DNA of 64,000 nucleotides from an uncultured Clostridia bacterium (GCA_947629785.1 CANRFB010000003.1:62001-126000); one strand, 5' to 3'. Counted from the stretch's first letter, positions 52,084 through 61,773 are shown. Translations and numbers: made by a program. Notes: generated by a model from the sequence alone, not told the origin.

Positions 52084-54714
52084 ATGCAGTGGACAGGCTT
52101 AAACGATCTAAGAGAAAAATATCTCTCGTTTTTTGAAAGCAAAAATCACACAAGAATGGCAAGTTCTTCACTTATTCCCCACGGCGACAACAGCTTGCTG
52201 CTTATAAACAGCGGTATGGCTCCGCTGAAAAAGTTTTTTCTCGGACAGGAAACTCCTCCCAATGTGAGAGTTACCACCTGTCAGAAATGTATCCGTACTC
52301 CCGATATCGAAAATGTGGGCAAAACCGCACGCCACGGCACTTATTTTGAAATGCTGGGCAACTTTTCTTTCGGGGACTATTTCAAGAAAGAAGCTATTGC
52401 TTGGGCATGGGAATTCCTGACAAAAGTTCTGGAAATTCCCGCTGACAGGCTTTGGATAACGGTTTTTGAAAGCGACGACGAAGCCGAGCAGATCTGGATG
52501 AACGATATAGGCATTCCCAAGGAACGTATCAAACGTCTCGGAAAGAAAGACAATTTCTGGGAACACGGCAGCGGTCCCTGCGGTCCCTGTTCGGAAATAC
52601 ATTTCGACAGGGGAGAAGCCTACGGTCCTTTTGAAAGCTTTGAACAGGCAAGCGACAACGACCGTATCATAGAAATATGGAATCTGGTTTTCTCCCAGTT
52701 TGACAGCGACGGCAACGGAAATTACGCCGAAATGGCACACAAGAACATCGACACCGGCATGGGTCTTGAAAGACTTGCCTGCGCTATGCAGGGCGTTGAC
52801 AACCTTTTTGAAGTTGACACCGTCCGCAACATTATGAACCATATCAGCAGAATTGCAGGCGTTAAATACAAGGAAAACGAGAAGAACGACATTTCCCTGC
52901 GTGTTATTACCGACCATATCAGAAGTACGACTTTCATGGTGGGAGACGGTGTTACGCCTTCAAACAACGGCAGAGGCTACGTTCTCAGAAGGCTTTTAAG
53001 ACGTGCGGCGCGCCACGGCAGACTTTTAGGAATAAAAGAGCCGTTCCTTTATGAAGTCGTTGATACGGTAATCGCCGAGAATGCTTCCGCTTATCCCGAA
53101 CTTGAGGAAAGAAAGACATACATTAAAAAGCTGGTAAAGAGCGAGGAAGAAACTTTTGCCAAGACCATTGACAAGGGTATGGAAATTCTTACCGAGAAAA
53201 CAGACGCCGTTCTTGCGGCGGGCGGAAAGGTCATCAGCGGCGATGATGCGTTCCTGTTAAGCGATACTTACGGTTTCCCAATTGACCTGACAATTGAAAT
53301 TGCCGAGGAAAAGGGTCTTTCCGTTGATATTGACAGATACCACGAATGTCTCAATGAGCAGAAGAAAAAGGCTCGTGACGACCATAACGCAAAATCAGGT
53401 TCTTCATGGGAAGACGGTTCTCTTGTTGTTGAAGCTGCGCCCACTGAATTTACAGGATATTCCTCAATGGAGGAACAGGCAAAAGTTCTTGCAATTTTCG
53501 TTGACGGCGAAAGCGTTCAGACTGCAAATGACAGCGATGAAGCTGTTATCGTCCTTGATAAAACGCCTTTCTATGCGGAAAGCGGCGGACAGGTGGGAGA
53601 TACGGGCGTTATCAGCGGCGCTATGACGGCGTTTGAAGTTTCCGATACAAAGAAGATACACAGCGGACATTTCCTGCATATGGGCGTTGCACAGGGAACG
53701 GTCTCAGTTGGCGACAGCGTAACGGCTTCCGTTGATGAAGCCCGCAGACGTTCCATCATGAGAAACCACACTGCGGCGCATCTGCTTCAGGCGGCTCTGA
53801 GAAAAGTCCTCGGCGACCATGTTCATCAGGCGGGACAGCTTGTTGACAGCGAAAGAGTTCGTTTTGACTTCTCACACTTTGAAGCGGTCACACCCGAGCA
53901 GCTTAACGAGATAGAAACTATCATAAATAAGAATGTTCTGTCGGCAATTCCCGTTGTTACAAACGAAATGCCCATTGATGAGGCAAGGAAACTCGGAGCA
54001 ATGGCGCTTTTCGGTGAAAAGTACGGCGATATTGTACGGGTTGTCAATGTTGAGGGAACTTCCATTGAGTTCTGCGGAGGAACGCACGTTGACAATACTT
54101 CAAAACTTGGACTTTTCAAGATAATTTCCGAAAATTCCGTTGCCGCGGGCGTAAGACGTATCGAAGCGGTAACAGGTTCTGGCGTTCTTGCCCTTATCGG
54201 CGAATACAAGGACATTATCACGAAATCCGCACAGGCTATAAAAGCGCCCAACCCCGCGGAACTTGCTTCCAAATGCGCCGCTGCGGCAAGCGAAGTCAAG
54301 GCCCTTGAAAAGGAAGTTGCGGCTCTGAAAGGCAAGATTGCCGACGCGCAGCTTGAATCAATTTTCGCAGGCGCAAAGGCCGAGGGAAAAGTAAAAATTA
54401 TGACAGCGGTTCTGGAAAACACCAAACCCGATGTTCTCAGGACAATGGGCGACCGTATAAAGGACAAGGCTTCGGACGCTGTTGCGGTGATCGTTGCGGT
54501 AAACGGAAATTCCGCTTCGGTAATATGTTCCTGCGGCAAGGACGCCGTTTCGGCAGGCGCCCACGCGGGTAAGATAGTTCAGCAGGTTTCCGCAGTAACA
54601 GGCGGAAAGGGCGGCGGACGTCCCGACAGCGCAATGGCGGGTATCGGTGATGTTTCCCTTATCGGAAAAGCTGTTGACAGCGTTTCCGAAATTGTAAAAA
54701 GCGTTATAGGATAA
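52084..54714 (+). CDS. alaS: Alanyl-tRNA synthetase
   Basis: An 876-residue class II synthetase. The N-terminal core begins GLNDLREKYLSFFESKNHTRMASSSLIP, with motif 2 and motif 3 residues (HGTYFEMLGNFSFGDYFK; GYVLRRLLRRAARHGRLLG). The editing domain has RNHTAAHLLQAALRKVLGDH (HxxxH) and FCGGTHVDNTS. A coiled coil and DHHA1-like C-terminal domain (GKGGGRPDSAMAG) complete it. Length is standard. The 27-nt gap from yebC leaves no room for a T-box. hinT follows. Confidence 0.97.
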   Translation: MQWTGLNDLREKYLSFFESKNHTRMASSSLIPHGDNSLLLINSGMAPLKKFFLGQETPPNVRVTTCQKCIRTPDIENVGKTARHGTYFEMLGNFSFGDYFKKEAIAWAWEFLTKVLEIPADRLWITVFESDDEAEQIWMNDIGIPKERIKRLGKKDNFWEHGSGPCGPCSEIHFDRGEAYGPFESFEQASDNDRIIEIWNLVFSQFDSDGNGNYAEMAHKNIDTGMGLERLACAMQGVDNLFEVDTVRNIMNHISRIAGVKYKENEKNDISLRVITDHIRSTTFMVGDGVTPSNNGRGYVLRRLLRRAARHGRLLGIKEPFLYEVVDTVIAENASAYPELEERKTYIKKLVKSEEETFAKTIDKGMEILTEKTDAVLAAGGKVISGDDAFLLSDTYGFPIDLTIEIAEEKGLSVDIDRYHECLNEQKKKARDDHNAKSGSSWEDGSLVVEAAPTEFTGYSSMEEQAKVLAIFVDGESVQTANDSDEAVIVLDKTPFYAESGGQVGDTGVISGAMTAFEVSDTKKIHSGHFLHMGVAQGTVSVGDSVTASVDEARRRSIMRNHTAAHLLQAALRKVLGDHVHQAGQLVDSERVRFDFSHFEAVTPEQLNEIETIINKNVLSAIPVVTNEMPIDEARKLGAMALFGEKYGDIVRVVNVEGTSIEFCGGTHVDNTSKLGLFKIISENSVAAGVRRIEAVTGSGVLALIGEYKDIITKSAQAIKAPNPAELASKCAAAASEVKALEKEVAALKGKIADAQLESIFAGAKAEGKVKIMTAVLENTKPDVLRTMGDRIKDKASDAVAVIVAVNGNSASVICSCGKDAVSAGAHAGKIVQQVSAVTGGKGGGRPDSAMAGIGDVSLIGKAVDSVSEIVKSVIG

Positions 54715-54727
54715 GGAGTTGTTTTAA

Positions 54728-55072
54728 ATGAGCGATTGTCTTTTCTGCAAAATAATTGCGGGCGAAATTCCGAGCACCAAGGTTTATGAGGACGAGTATG
54801 TCTATGCTTTCAAGGACATAAATCCTCTTGCGCCCGTTCACGTTCTTATTGTGCCCAAGAACCATATTTCAGGGGCATCGGAGATAAATTCCGAGAACTC
54901 CGCGGTAGTTTCAAAAATTTTTGAAACGGCTGCCAAGCTTGCAAAGGAACTGGGCGTTGCCGAGGACGGTTTCCGCATTGTTACCAACTGCGGAGAACAC
55001 GGCTGCCAGAGCGTTCATCATCTGCATTTCCATCTGCTTGGCGGAAAGCAGCTTACAGCGGACATGGGCTGA
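54728..55072 (+). CDS. hinT: HIT family nucleotide-binding protein
   Basis: A 114-residue HIT protein (purine-nucleoside phosphoramidase type). CLFCKIIAGEIPSTKVYEDEYVYAFKDINPLAPVHVLIVPKNHI is the family N-terminus, and SVHHLHFHLLGG holds the HxHxHxx catalytic triad. AAGGAG is just upstream, within 14 nt of the alaS stop, so it shares the alaS transcript. Confidence 0.95.
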   Translation: MSDCLFCKIIAGEIPSTKVYEDEYVYAFKDINPLAPVHVLIVPKNHISGASEINSENSAVVSKIFETAAKLAKELGVAEDGFRIVTNCGEHGCQSVHHLHFHLLGGKQLTADMG

Positions 55073-55093
55073 TATTCTTGGGGAGGAACGGCA

Positions 55094-57196
55094 ATGGTTC
55101 GTAAAATGGCTTATATCGGTTCATTCTGGTTCATAGGTCTTTTAGCGGCGTCGTTCCTTACATTTCCCGGGTGTTTTGCGGTTTCGGCAGCGGCGGCTTT
55201 GTCGGCTGCTGCCGCCGCTTTGTTTTTAAGGAAAGATATAAAATACGCGGTCTGCCTGTTCAGTTTCGGGGCGGCAGTGTTTGTTTACGGAGCATACGGG
55301 AATTTTGTTTACGGAAATATCATCAAATATGACGGTCTTGACGTTGAAGTAAAGGGTATCATAACAGGATATGCCGACCACAGCGGCGATAAGGCTTCCT
55401 ATACCATACGCGGAATTGTCAACGGCGATGTGAAAGCGACTGTCACCTGTTATGCGGACAGTATTTCCGCAGACGTGGGCGACAGTATAAGCATTATCGG
55501 AAAGGCATCGGTGTTCCGGAACGATTTTTCCTTTGCGGCGGAAAATTACTACAGGGCAAAGAACATTTTCCTGAAGATAAACAGCGTCAAAAAGCTGAAC
55601 TATTCCAATAATGAAAAATTTTCTCTTATCCGTGTTATGAATTCTTACAGGGAACGGATCATAAATGTCATAAATTCCCGAATGGACGAAAGAGGACAGG
55701 CTGTTATGGCGGCTATGCTTTTCGGGGATAAGTCCGACTTGGAAAGCACCGATAAAACGCTTATGTGCAGGGCGGGAATAGGACACATAATGGCTGTTTC
55801 GGGAGTTCATCTGGCTGTGGTGTGTACGTTTTTCGGATTCATTATTTCCAAACTTCCGTTAAACAAATACCTGCGGTTCGGGATAATGCTTGTGCCGATA
55901 TTCTGCTTTGTACTGCTGGCGGGAATGTCGGACTCGGTGCTTCGTTCGGCGGTAATGGTAATAATTGTTTTCGGCGCGGAACTTTTCAGGCGAAGGGCTG
56001 ATACATTCAATTCTCTCGGGATAGCGGCAGTAATTCTCACGGTGGGAAATCCTTTTGCGATAAGAGATCCGTCGTTCCTGCTTTCGGTGTCGGGAGTTTT
56101 CGGGGCGGGTGTTGCCGCTCCTGCGGTAATAAAGTCCATAGAGCAAAAGCGCCGGCTCGGCTCTTTTGCAAAGTCGATAATTCTGACAATTTGTGTAAAT
56201 GCGGTGATATTCCCTGCGGCAGTGATGTTCTTTGATGAATTTTCCGTAATTTCGCCGCTGTCAAATGTTCTGCTGATACCTGTATGCGAACTGATACTCA
56301 TTGGCGGGATAATTGTTACGGTAACGGGCGGGGTAGGTTTTATTGCGGATATTGTACTATTTTTCTGCGGAATACTTTGTGATTTGGTGGTAAATGTTTC
56401 GGAATTTATCGGGAATATCCACTTCCTTTATATTCCATTGGGAAATGATATTGTAAAAGCGGCTGCTGTGACGGCGGCGCTTATCCCTGCGGCGGCTTTT
56501 GCAATATCAAAAAGAGCGGAAATAGGAGTTATGCTTGCGGTATGTGTATTTTCCCTGACGATAACGGCGGTAAATTTATACCGAGTCCTGCCGAATGACG
56601 GCATTACCGTTGCCGTTCTAAGGAAAAGCAACGCGGTCACGGCTGTTATCCATGACGGGAAAAGTGCGGCGGTAATTGACCTTGACGGCAGGGGAAAGGC
56701 TGCGCCGACGGCGGTAAAATATCTCAACAAGCACGGAATTTACAGGATAGATGCGTTAATAATGAATTCAGAGCCTAATGCGGCAATTCCCGTATTTGAT
56801 ACAAATTTTAAATTGTTTGACGTTTCGGAGTCATTTATTCCCGAAGAATATACTTCATTTGCCGAAAAGGACGGGCTTGCTGTTTACGGTTTGCAAAGCG
56901 GCATAAAGCTTCCGGAGTATGAAATAATTTTTGACGGCAAAGGAAATATTACTCTGAACTACGTCAGAACGGATATTGTATTTTATGACTCGGAATATAT
57001 CGGCGGCGGAAAATTTTCCGCGGCTGTGAGATATTCGGGAAAGAAACCCGATTCCGATGCGGAAGCGGATATTTTAGCGGTCATGGATTCAGACGGTTCA
57101 GCCGAAATACATGGCGGGCAGACGGTCTACATAGGCGAAAGCATTGAATTTTCGGCGGACAGATACGGCGGAATCACTGCAAAGGAACTTGATTAG
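55094..57196 (+). CDS. comEC: ComEC/Rec2-like DNA uptake channel, degenerate MBL
   Basis: A 700-residue multi-pass membrane protein. About ten hydrophobic segments surround the Competence domain (MLFGDKSDL, RAGIGHIMAVSGVHLAVV, LAGMSDSVLRSAVMV). An N-terminal OB-like part (about 65-165; KYDGLDVEVKGIITGYA) precedes it. In transformation ComEC carries one DNA strand across the membrane. The C-terminal region (about 490-700) lies where other ComECs have a metallo-beta-lactamase nuclease domain, but the HxHxDH motif is missing (DALIMNSEPNAAIPVFDTN stands there). GGGGAGG precedes ATG 55094. It sits between hinT and holA, its usual place beside holA. Confidence 0.9.
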   Translation: MVRKMAYIGSFWFIGLLAASFLTFPGCFAVSAAAALSAAAAALFLRKDIKYAVCLFSFGAAVFVYGAYGNFVYGNIIKYDGLDVEVKGIITGYADHSGDKASYTIRGIVNGDVKATVTCYADSISADVGDSISIIGKASVFRNDFSFAAENYYRAKNIFLKINSVKKLNYSNNEKFSLIRVMNSYRERIINVINSRMDERGQAVMAAMLFGDKSDLESTDKTLMCRAGIGHIMAVSGVHLAVVCTFFGFIISKLPLNKYLRFGIMLVPIFCFVLLAGMSDSVLRSAVMVIIVFGAELFRRRADTFNSLGIAAVILTVGNPFAIRDPSFLLSVSGVFGAGVAAPAVIKSIEQKRRLGSFAKSIILTICVNAVIFPAAVMFFDEFSVISPLSNVLLIPVCELILIGGIIVTVTGGVGFIADIVLFFCGILCDLVVNVSEFIGNIHFLYIPLGNDIVKAAAVTAALIPAAAFAISKRAEIGVMLAVCVFSLTITAVNLYRVLPNDGITVAVLRKSNAVTAVIHDGKSAAVIDLDGRGKAAPTAVKYLNKHGIYRIDALIMNSEPNAAIPVFDTNFKLFDVSESFIPEEYTSFAEKDGLAVYGLQSGIKLPEYEIIFDGKGNITLNYVRTDIVFYDSEYIGGGKFSAAVRYSGKKPDSDAEADILAVMDSDGSAEIHGGQTVYIGESIEFSADRYGGITAKELD

Positions 57197-57211
57197 AAAG
57201 GAATGAACGGA

Positions 57212-58261
57212 ATGGCGGTAGTTACGGAAAGCGGTCTGAAAAGCGACCTTAAAAGCAAAGATTTTAAAACGGTCTACTATTTTTACGGAAAAGATACCGC
57301 CGCTGTGGAATCATACACGAATAATTTTATTTCGCGGCTGGTGGACAAGGAAAACGCCGACTATAATTTCCATAGCTTTGACGGAAAGAATTTTGATATT
57401 GACGCGTTTACGGACGCCTGCGAAGCGCTGCCGTTCTTCGGGGAACACGTTTGCTGCACGGTCTGCGACCTGAACGCGGAAGCTCTTAGCGCGGATATTC
57501 TTAAACGGCTCACCGGATTTATAAGCGACCTGCCCGAAAGCACTACGGTCATTTTTTACTATACTTCGGTGGACGTTACCGAAGGAAGAAAATATCCCAC
57601 GGCAAAAAACAAAAAGCTTATGGACGCGGCGGACAAATCGGGGAATGTATGCAATTTTGCGCAGAAAACAGCCGCTGCTCTTTCAAAAGAAATAATGGCA
57701 AGGGTCTCGGCGGCAAACTGCGGAATTTCCAAGGACGCGGCAATATTCCTTGCGGAACAGTGCCTGTGCAATTCAATGATAGTTTTCAATGAAGTGGACA
57801 AGCTTACGGCTTATGCAAACGGGAACGAGATAACATTTGACATGATACGGGAACTTTCTCCCAGACAGATAGATACTACTGCTTTTGACCTTGTGAGGGC
57901 TATCGTCCGCATGGACGTAAAAACCTCGATGCGGCTTTTTGACGACCTTATTGCCGAAAAAGCCGACTATATTGCCATATTGTATGCGGTTTCGGGAAGT
58001 ATGTTGGATTTATACCGGGCAAGGACGGCTTTAGCCGCAAGGAAATACGCTTCGGCGGTGAAAGAGGATTTCGGGTACAGCAAAGCGCTTGAATTCCGTG
58101 TTGACAATGCGTTCCATGACGTTCAGAGAATATCCCTTTCGCACCTGAGAATGTGTATGAAAGTTCTTGCGGACACCGACGCGGCTGTGAAATCTTCAAA
58201 GACAGACCCGATGATACTTCTTGAAGAAGCCATCGTTAAAATGCTTTCTTTCAGGGAATGA
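57212..58261 (+). CDS. holA: DNA polymerase III subunit delta
   Basis: A 349-residue clamp-loader delta subunit. The N-terminal AAA+-like domain (KTVYYFYGKDTAAVESYTNNFI, EALPFFGEHVCCTVCDLN) lacks a P-loop, as expected for delta. SPRQIDTTAFDLVRAIVR and the C-terminal collar follow. AAAGGA at 57197-57202 is 9 nt from ATG 57212, which is preferred over ATG 57203. The comEC-holA pairing is common in Firmicutes. Confidence 0.93.
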   Translation: MAVVTESGLKSDLKSKDFKTVYYFYGKDTAAVESYTNNFISRLVDKENADYNFHSFDGKNFDIDAFTDACEALPFFGEHVCCTVCDLNAEALSADILKRLTGFISDLPESTTVIFYYTSVDVTEGRKYPTAKNKKLMDAADKSGNVCNFAQKTAAALSKEIMARVSAANCGISKDAAIFLAEQCLCNSMIVFNEVDKLTAYANGNEITFDMIRELSPRQIDTTAFDLVRAIVRMDVKTSMRLFDDLIAEKADYIAILYAVSGSMLDLYRARTALAARKYASAVKEDFGYSKALEFRVDNAFHDVQRISLSHLRMCMKVLADTDAAVKSSKTDPMILLEEAIVKMLSFRE

Positions 58262-58273
58262 CGGAGGATATTT

Positions 58274-58873
58274 ATGCTTAAATTAAAGGAAGCCGTTATT
58301 GTGGAGGGGAAATACGACAAAATAAAGCTTTCGTCTGTAATAGACGCGGTCATAATTCCCACAAACGGCTTTAATATTTTCAAAAACAGGGAAACGCTTG
58401 AAATAATACGATATTTTGCCGCTAAAACGGGAATAATAATCCTTACCGATTCGGACGCGGCGGGATTCAAGATACGTTCCTATATAAAGGGCGCGGTCAA
58501 GGACGGGAAAATAATAAATGTATACATTCCCGATATTTTCGGCAAGGAACGCCGCAAGACCGCTCCCTCAAAAGAGGGAAAACTCGGTGTTGAGGGCGTT
58601 GAAAAGGAGATAATTCTGGAGGCGTTCCGAAAAGCGGGGATTTCCGCGGACGATACTGCAATTCCCGCCGACCCCATAACACGGCTTGACCTGTACGAAA
58701 CGGGATTCAGCGGCGGGGAAAATTCCTCGGAAATGCGGCAGAGGCTTCTTTCGGAACTTGACCTGCCCGAACGCCTTACCACGGGCGGAATTGTGGATAT
58801 TCTCAATACCCTTATGACAAGACGGGAATTTTTTGAACTTGCCGAAAAGATAAGCGGCGGAAAGGACAGTTAA
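58274..58873 (+). CDS. rnmV: Ribonuclease M5
   Basis: A 199-residue RNase M5 that matures 5S rRNA. The N-terminal TOPRIM domain is clear: EAVIVEGKYDKIKL near residue 10 supplies the catalytic Glu and IIILTDSDAAGFKIR near 57 the DxD pair. RRKTAPSKEGKLGVEGV is the family's substrate-contact stretch. It is 12 nt after holA and 1 nt before the MBOAT gene. Confidence 0.94.
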   Translation: MLKLKEAVIVEGKYDKIKLSSVIDAVIIPTNGFNIFKNRETLEIIRYFAAKTGIIILTDSDAAGFKIRSYIKGAVKDGKIINVYIPDIFGKERRKTAPSKEGKLGVEGVEKEIILEAFRKAGISADDTAIPADPITRLDLYETGFSGGENSSEMRQRLLSELDLPERLTTGGIVDILNTLMTRREFFELAEKISGGKDS

Positions 58874-58874
58874 A

Positions 58875-60377
58875 ATGGTATTTTCAAGCTTGACATTCCT
58901 ATACTATTTTCTGCCTATTGTGCTGATAGTTTACATTTTCCTGCCAAACAGAATAGCCGTTCCTATCGGAAAAGAAAAAAATCTTGTTATTCCTGCGAGG
59001 AACCTGCTTATTCTGCTGACGGGATTTTTCTTTTACGCATGGGGAGAACCGTTCTATGTGGTAATAATGCTTTTCTCCACGCTGATAGACTACACGGCGG
59101 GGCGAATGATGGATAAATTTGATGACAGACCGAAGATACGCACCGTATGCCTGATAGTTTCGGTGTGTATGAATATCGGTCTGCTTGCTGTATTCAAGTA
59201 CAGCGATTTTATTTTCGACACCGTGAATTCGGTTTTCGGAACGGATATTACAAACCCCGTCATTCTTGCAAACAGGGCGATAAACGATATTTACAACTTT
59301 GGGCTGAGTGAGGACAGAGTTGCGCTTCCCATAGGGATTTCATTTTATACTTTCCAGTCAATGTCCTATACAATTGACCTTTATCTGAGGAAGATAAAAG
59401 TCCAGAAAAGCTTTATAGGCTTTACTTCATATGTAACGCTTTTCCCGCAGATAGTTGCAGGTCCTATAGTCCGTTATGAAGATGTGGCGGCGGAAATTGA
59501 GGACAGGAAAGTCAATATCGGAAAGATAAGCGAGGGCATAGCTAAATTTTCCAAAGGTCTGGCGAAAAAAGTGCTTCTGGCAAATAATATCGGCATTATC
59601 TGGACGGAAGTAAAGGCTATGGACTATTCGCAGATAAGCGCGGCAACAGCTTGGCTGGGAATACTGGCGTTTACGTTCCAGATATACTTTGATTTTTCGG
59701 GCTATTCGGACATGGCTGTAGGTCTGGGAAAAATGCTGGGCTTCAATTTCCCCAAAAACTTCGACCACCCGTATCTCTCAAAAAGTGTAAGCGAGTTCTG
59801 GAGGCGGTGGCACATCACTCTCGGAACATGGTTCAGGGAGTATGTTTACATTCCCCTTGGGGGAAACCGCAAGGGCATGGCAAAAACTCTACGCAATCTG
59901 CTTATTGTGTGGGCTCTGACGGGACTCTGGCACGGCGCAAGCTGGAATTTTGTGGTGTGGGGACTTTATTACGGGATCCTTATAATCATTGAGCGGGTAG
60001 GTTTCGGAAAGATACTGGAGAAACTTCCCTCGGCGGTCAGTATGCTTTATACGTTCCTGATAACGGTTTTCGGCTGGGTGCTGTTCGATACGGACGGCAT
60101 GGGGAAAGCGTGGCAGTTCTTTAAGGCGATGTTCGGAGCGGGCGGAAGCTTTGCAGACAGTACGGCAAAATATATTTTTTCCTCAAATATACTGATTTTC
60201 ATTATATGTATATTTGCTTCGACCACAATTTTCGGAAAGCTTGTAGCGTTCCTGAAAAAGAAAAAGCGGCTCGTTTACGCCTATGCCGTTCCTGCGGCTG
60301 TGGTATGCGTAATGCTGTTATGCACTTCGTATCTGGTGGATTCAAGCTATAATCCGTTCCTGTATTTCAGATTCTGA
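58875..60377 (+). CDS. MBOAT O-acyltransferase (AlgI-like)
   Basis: A 500-residue polytopic membrane protein of the MBOAT family. It has about eleven membrane segments and the AlgI/DltB hallmark motifs GPIVRYEDV, FWRRWHITLGTWFREYVYIP and LWHGASWNFVVWG with the catalytic His. Such enzymes move acetyl groups across the membrane for O-acetylation of extracellular polysaccharide. The next gene encodes the expected DHHW partner. The ATG lies 1 nt after rnmV, so the pair shares that transcript. Confidence 0.93.
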   Translation: MVFSSLTFLYYFLPIVLIVYIFLPNRIAVPIGKEKNLVIPARNLLILLTGFFFYAWGEPFYVVIMLFSTLIDYTAGRMMDKFDDRPKIRTVCLIVSVCMNIGLLAVFKYSDFIFDTVNSVFGTDITNPVILANRAINDIYNFGLSEDRVALPIGISFYTFQSMSYTIDLYLRKIKVQKSFIGFTSYVTLFPQIVAGPIVRYEDVAAEIEDRKVNIGKISEGIAKFSKGLAKKVLLANNIGIIWTEVKAMDYSQISAATAWLGILAFTFQIYFDFSGYSDMAVGLGKMLGFNFPKNFDHPYLSKSVSEFWRRWHITLGTWFREYVYIPLGGNRKGMAKTLRNLLIVWALTGLWHGASWNFVVWGLYYGILIIIERVGFGKILEKLPSAVSMLYTFLITVFGWVLFDTDGMGKAWQFFKAMFGAGGSFADSTAKYIFSSNILIFIICIFASTTIFGKLVAFLKKKKRLVYAYAVPAAVVCVMLLCTSYLVDSSYNPFLYFRF

Positions 60378-60394
60378 CGGAGGGAGGAAAGTTT

Positions 60395-61555
60395 ATGCTG
60401 AGAAAGAAAAAGCGGCTCAATCTGCCGAATCTTATAACCTGTATCGCGTTCTTCGGAATACTGATATTCATGGCGGTAATGACCGCTGTCCTCCCAAAAC
60501 AGGATTTCCTTGAAATGGAAAACAAATACGCGGAAAAATTTCCTAAATTTTCTGCAAAGGCTGTTTTTAACAGGACGTATATGAATAAAACGGAAAGCTA
60601 CATTTCCGACCATTTTGCAGGAAGAATAGGCTGGATAAAAGCCCGCACCGTTCTGGAAACTTCGCTGGGAAAGCGGGAGCGGAACGGCATTTACATTCTT
60701 GACAACAGGCTTGCGGAGAAAATTCCCGAATCCGACTATTCGTCCGTTGATAAGGCTATTGCGGCGATAAATAAATTCGCGGAGGGGAATGACATTCCGG
60801 TGTTTACAATGATAGTTCCCACTTCTGCGGAAATTTACGCCGATGAACTTCCCGAAAATGCCCCAAATGCCGACCAGAAAGAATTTATAGACTATGTTTA
60901 CCAAAATTTAGGCAAATCGGTAAATACCATAGACGTTTATCAGACAATGTTTTCCAACCGTGATGATTATATTTACTACCGTACAGACCATCACTGGACC
61001 ACAATGGGAGCGTATCTGGCTTATGCCGCCGCGGGAAAAAAGATGGGCTATGACCCCGTTCCGCCCGAACTTTTTGACATTGAACACGCGGGAATAGATT
61101 TTATAGGAACATTTTACTCAAAGACCCTTTACGACGGTGTGGAAAAGGACACTATCGACTTTTATCACCCGAATGTGGGAAGTCGGGTCACGGAAGTTGC
61201 CATAACGTCAGATTTCGGGAAAGAACCCGCAATTTACGAAAGTATGTATTTCCGTGAATATCTTGACAAAAAGGACAAATACGCGTCATTCCTCGGAACT
61301 AATGTTCCCATAGTGGATATAAAATCCGATAACGGCGGGGGGAAGCTTCTTGTTATAAAGGACTCGTATGCGCACTGCTATGCGCCGTTCCTGACGCAGC
61401 ATTATTCGGAGATAACTCTTGTGGATATGCGGTATATAAATATGCCGCTTAACAAGGTGCTTGATATGGGGGAATATGACCAAGCGCTGATACTTTACAA
61501 CGCGTCGTCATTTATGACGGATACGGATATACGGAAGCTTGGCTACGGTCAGTAA
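60395..61555 (+). CDS. DHHW/AlgJ-like acetyltransfer partner
   Basis: A 386-residue protein with one N-terminal membrane anchor (about residues 12-33) and an extracellular SGNH-like domain. The DHHW motif is in YYRTDHHWTTMGAYLAYA, and the catalytic Ser is probably in VIKDSYAHCYAPFLTQHY. This family (DHHW/AlgX-AlgJ-like) takes acyl groups from MBOAT partners and adds them to cell-surface glycans. It starts 17 nt after the MBOAT gene. The glycan target is unknown. Confidence 0.88.
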   Translation: MLRKKKRLNLPNLITCIAFFGILIFMAVMTAVLPKQDFLEMENKYAEKFPKFSAKAVFNRTYMNKTESYISDHFAGRIGWIKARTVLETSLGKRERNGIYILDNRLAEKIPESDYSSVDKAIAAINKFAEGNDIPVFTMIVPTSAEIYADELPENAPNADQKEFIDYVYQNLGKSVNTIDVYQTMFSNRDDYIYYRTDHHWTTMGAYLAYAAAGKKMGYDPVPPELFDIEHAGIDFIGTFYSKTLYDGVEKDTIDFYHPNVGSRVTEVAITSDFGKEPAIYESMYFREYLDKKDKYASFLGTNVPIVDIKSDNGGGKLLVIKDSYAHCYAPFLTQHYSEITLVDMRYINMPLNKVLDMGEYDQALILYNASSFMTDTDIRKLGYGQ

Positions 61556-61742
61556 CGGACGAGTGGCGAATTTCCAGAAACTGCATAAACTGAATTAACG
61601 GGTAATATCGGTTTATGCGGCGGGAGTGGCGCGGACGGCAGTTTAACATGAAAAAACAGTCAACATTCGAGGGCAGTCGGCGCCCGTAGGGGAGCTTCTG
61701 CACAAAAGTGTAGATTTGATATGCCTGTATAATCATAGATTT
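61556..61742. other. Intergenic region with RNA-like folding potential
   Basis: The gap between the DHHW gene and rpe runs to 61852 (297 nt) and holds no supported gene. CTGCATAAAC (61581-61590) pairs with GTTTATGCGG (61611-61620), enclosing ATTA-ACGGG-TAAT. AAACTGC (61578-61584) could instead pair with GCAGTTT (61637-61643), a competing fold. GGGC (61671-61674) can pair with GCCC (61681-61684). GAGTGGCG occurs twice (61561 and 61625). It matches no riboswitch class that I can recall. Confidence 0.4.
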
Positions 61743-61773
61743 GGTCAAATGTCATATTTTTTGGCATTTGACC
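61743..61773 (+). terminator. 12-bp hairpin abutting the rpe promoter
   Basis: GGTCAAATGTCA (61743-61754) pairs with TGGCATTTGACC (61762-61773) with one wobble and a 7-nt loop. TTGATTTTTG follows, so it may end the upstream operon; as DNA it is an inverted repeat directly touching the rpe -35 (61774) and could be an operator. Confidence 0.55.

Noticed and set aside
61556-61742. Known riboswitch (c-di-GMP, TPP, ZTP or others) in the rpe upstream region
   Set aside because: I compared it from memory with conserved cores and none fits; kept only as an unexplained structure.
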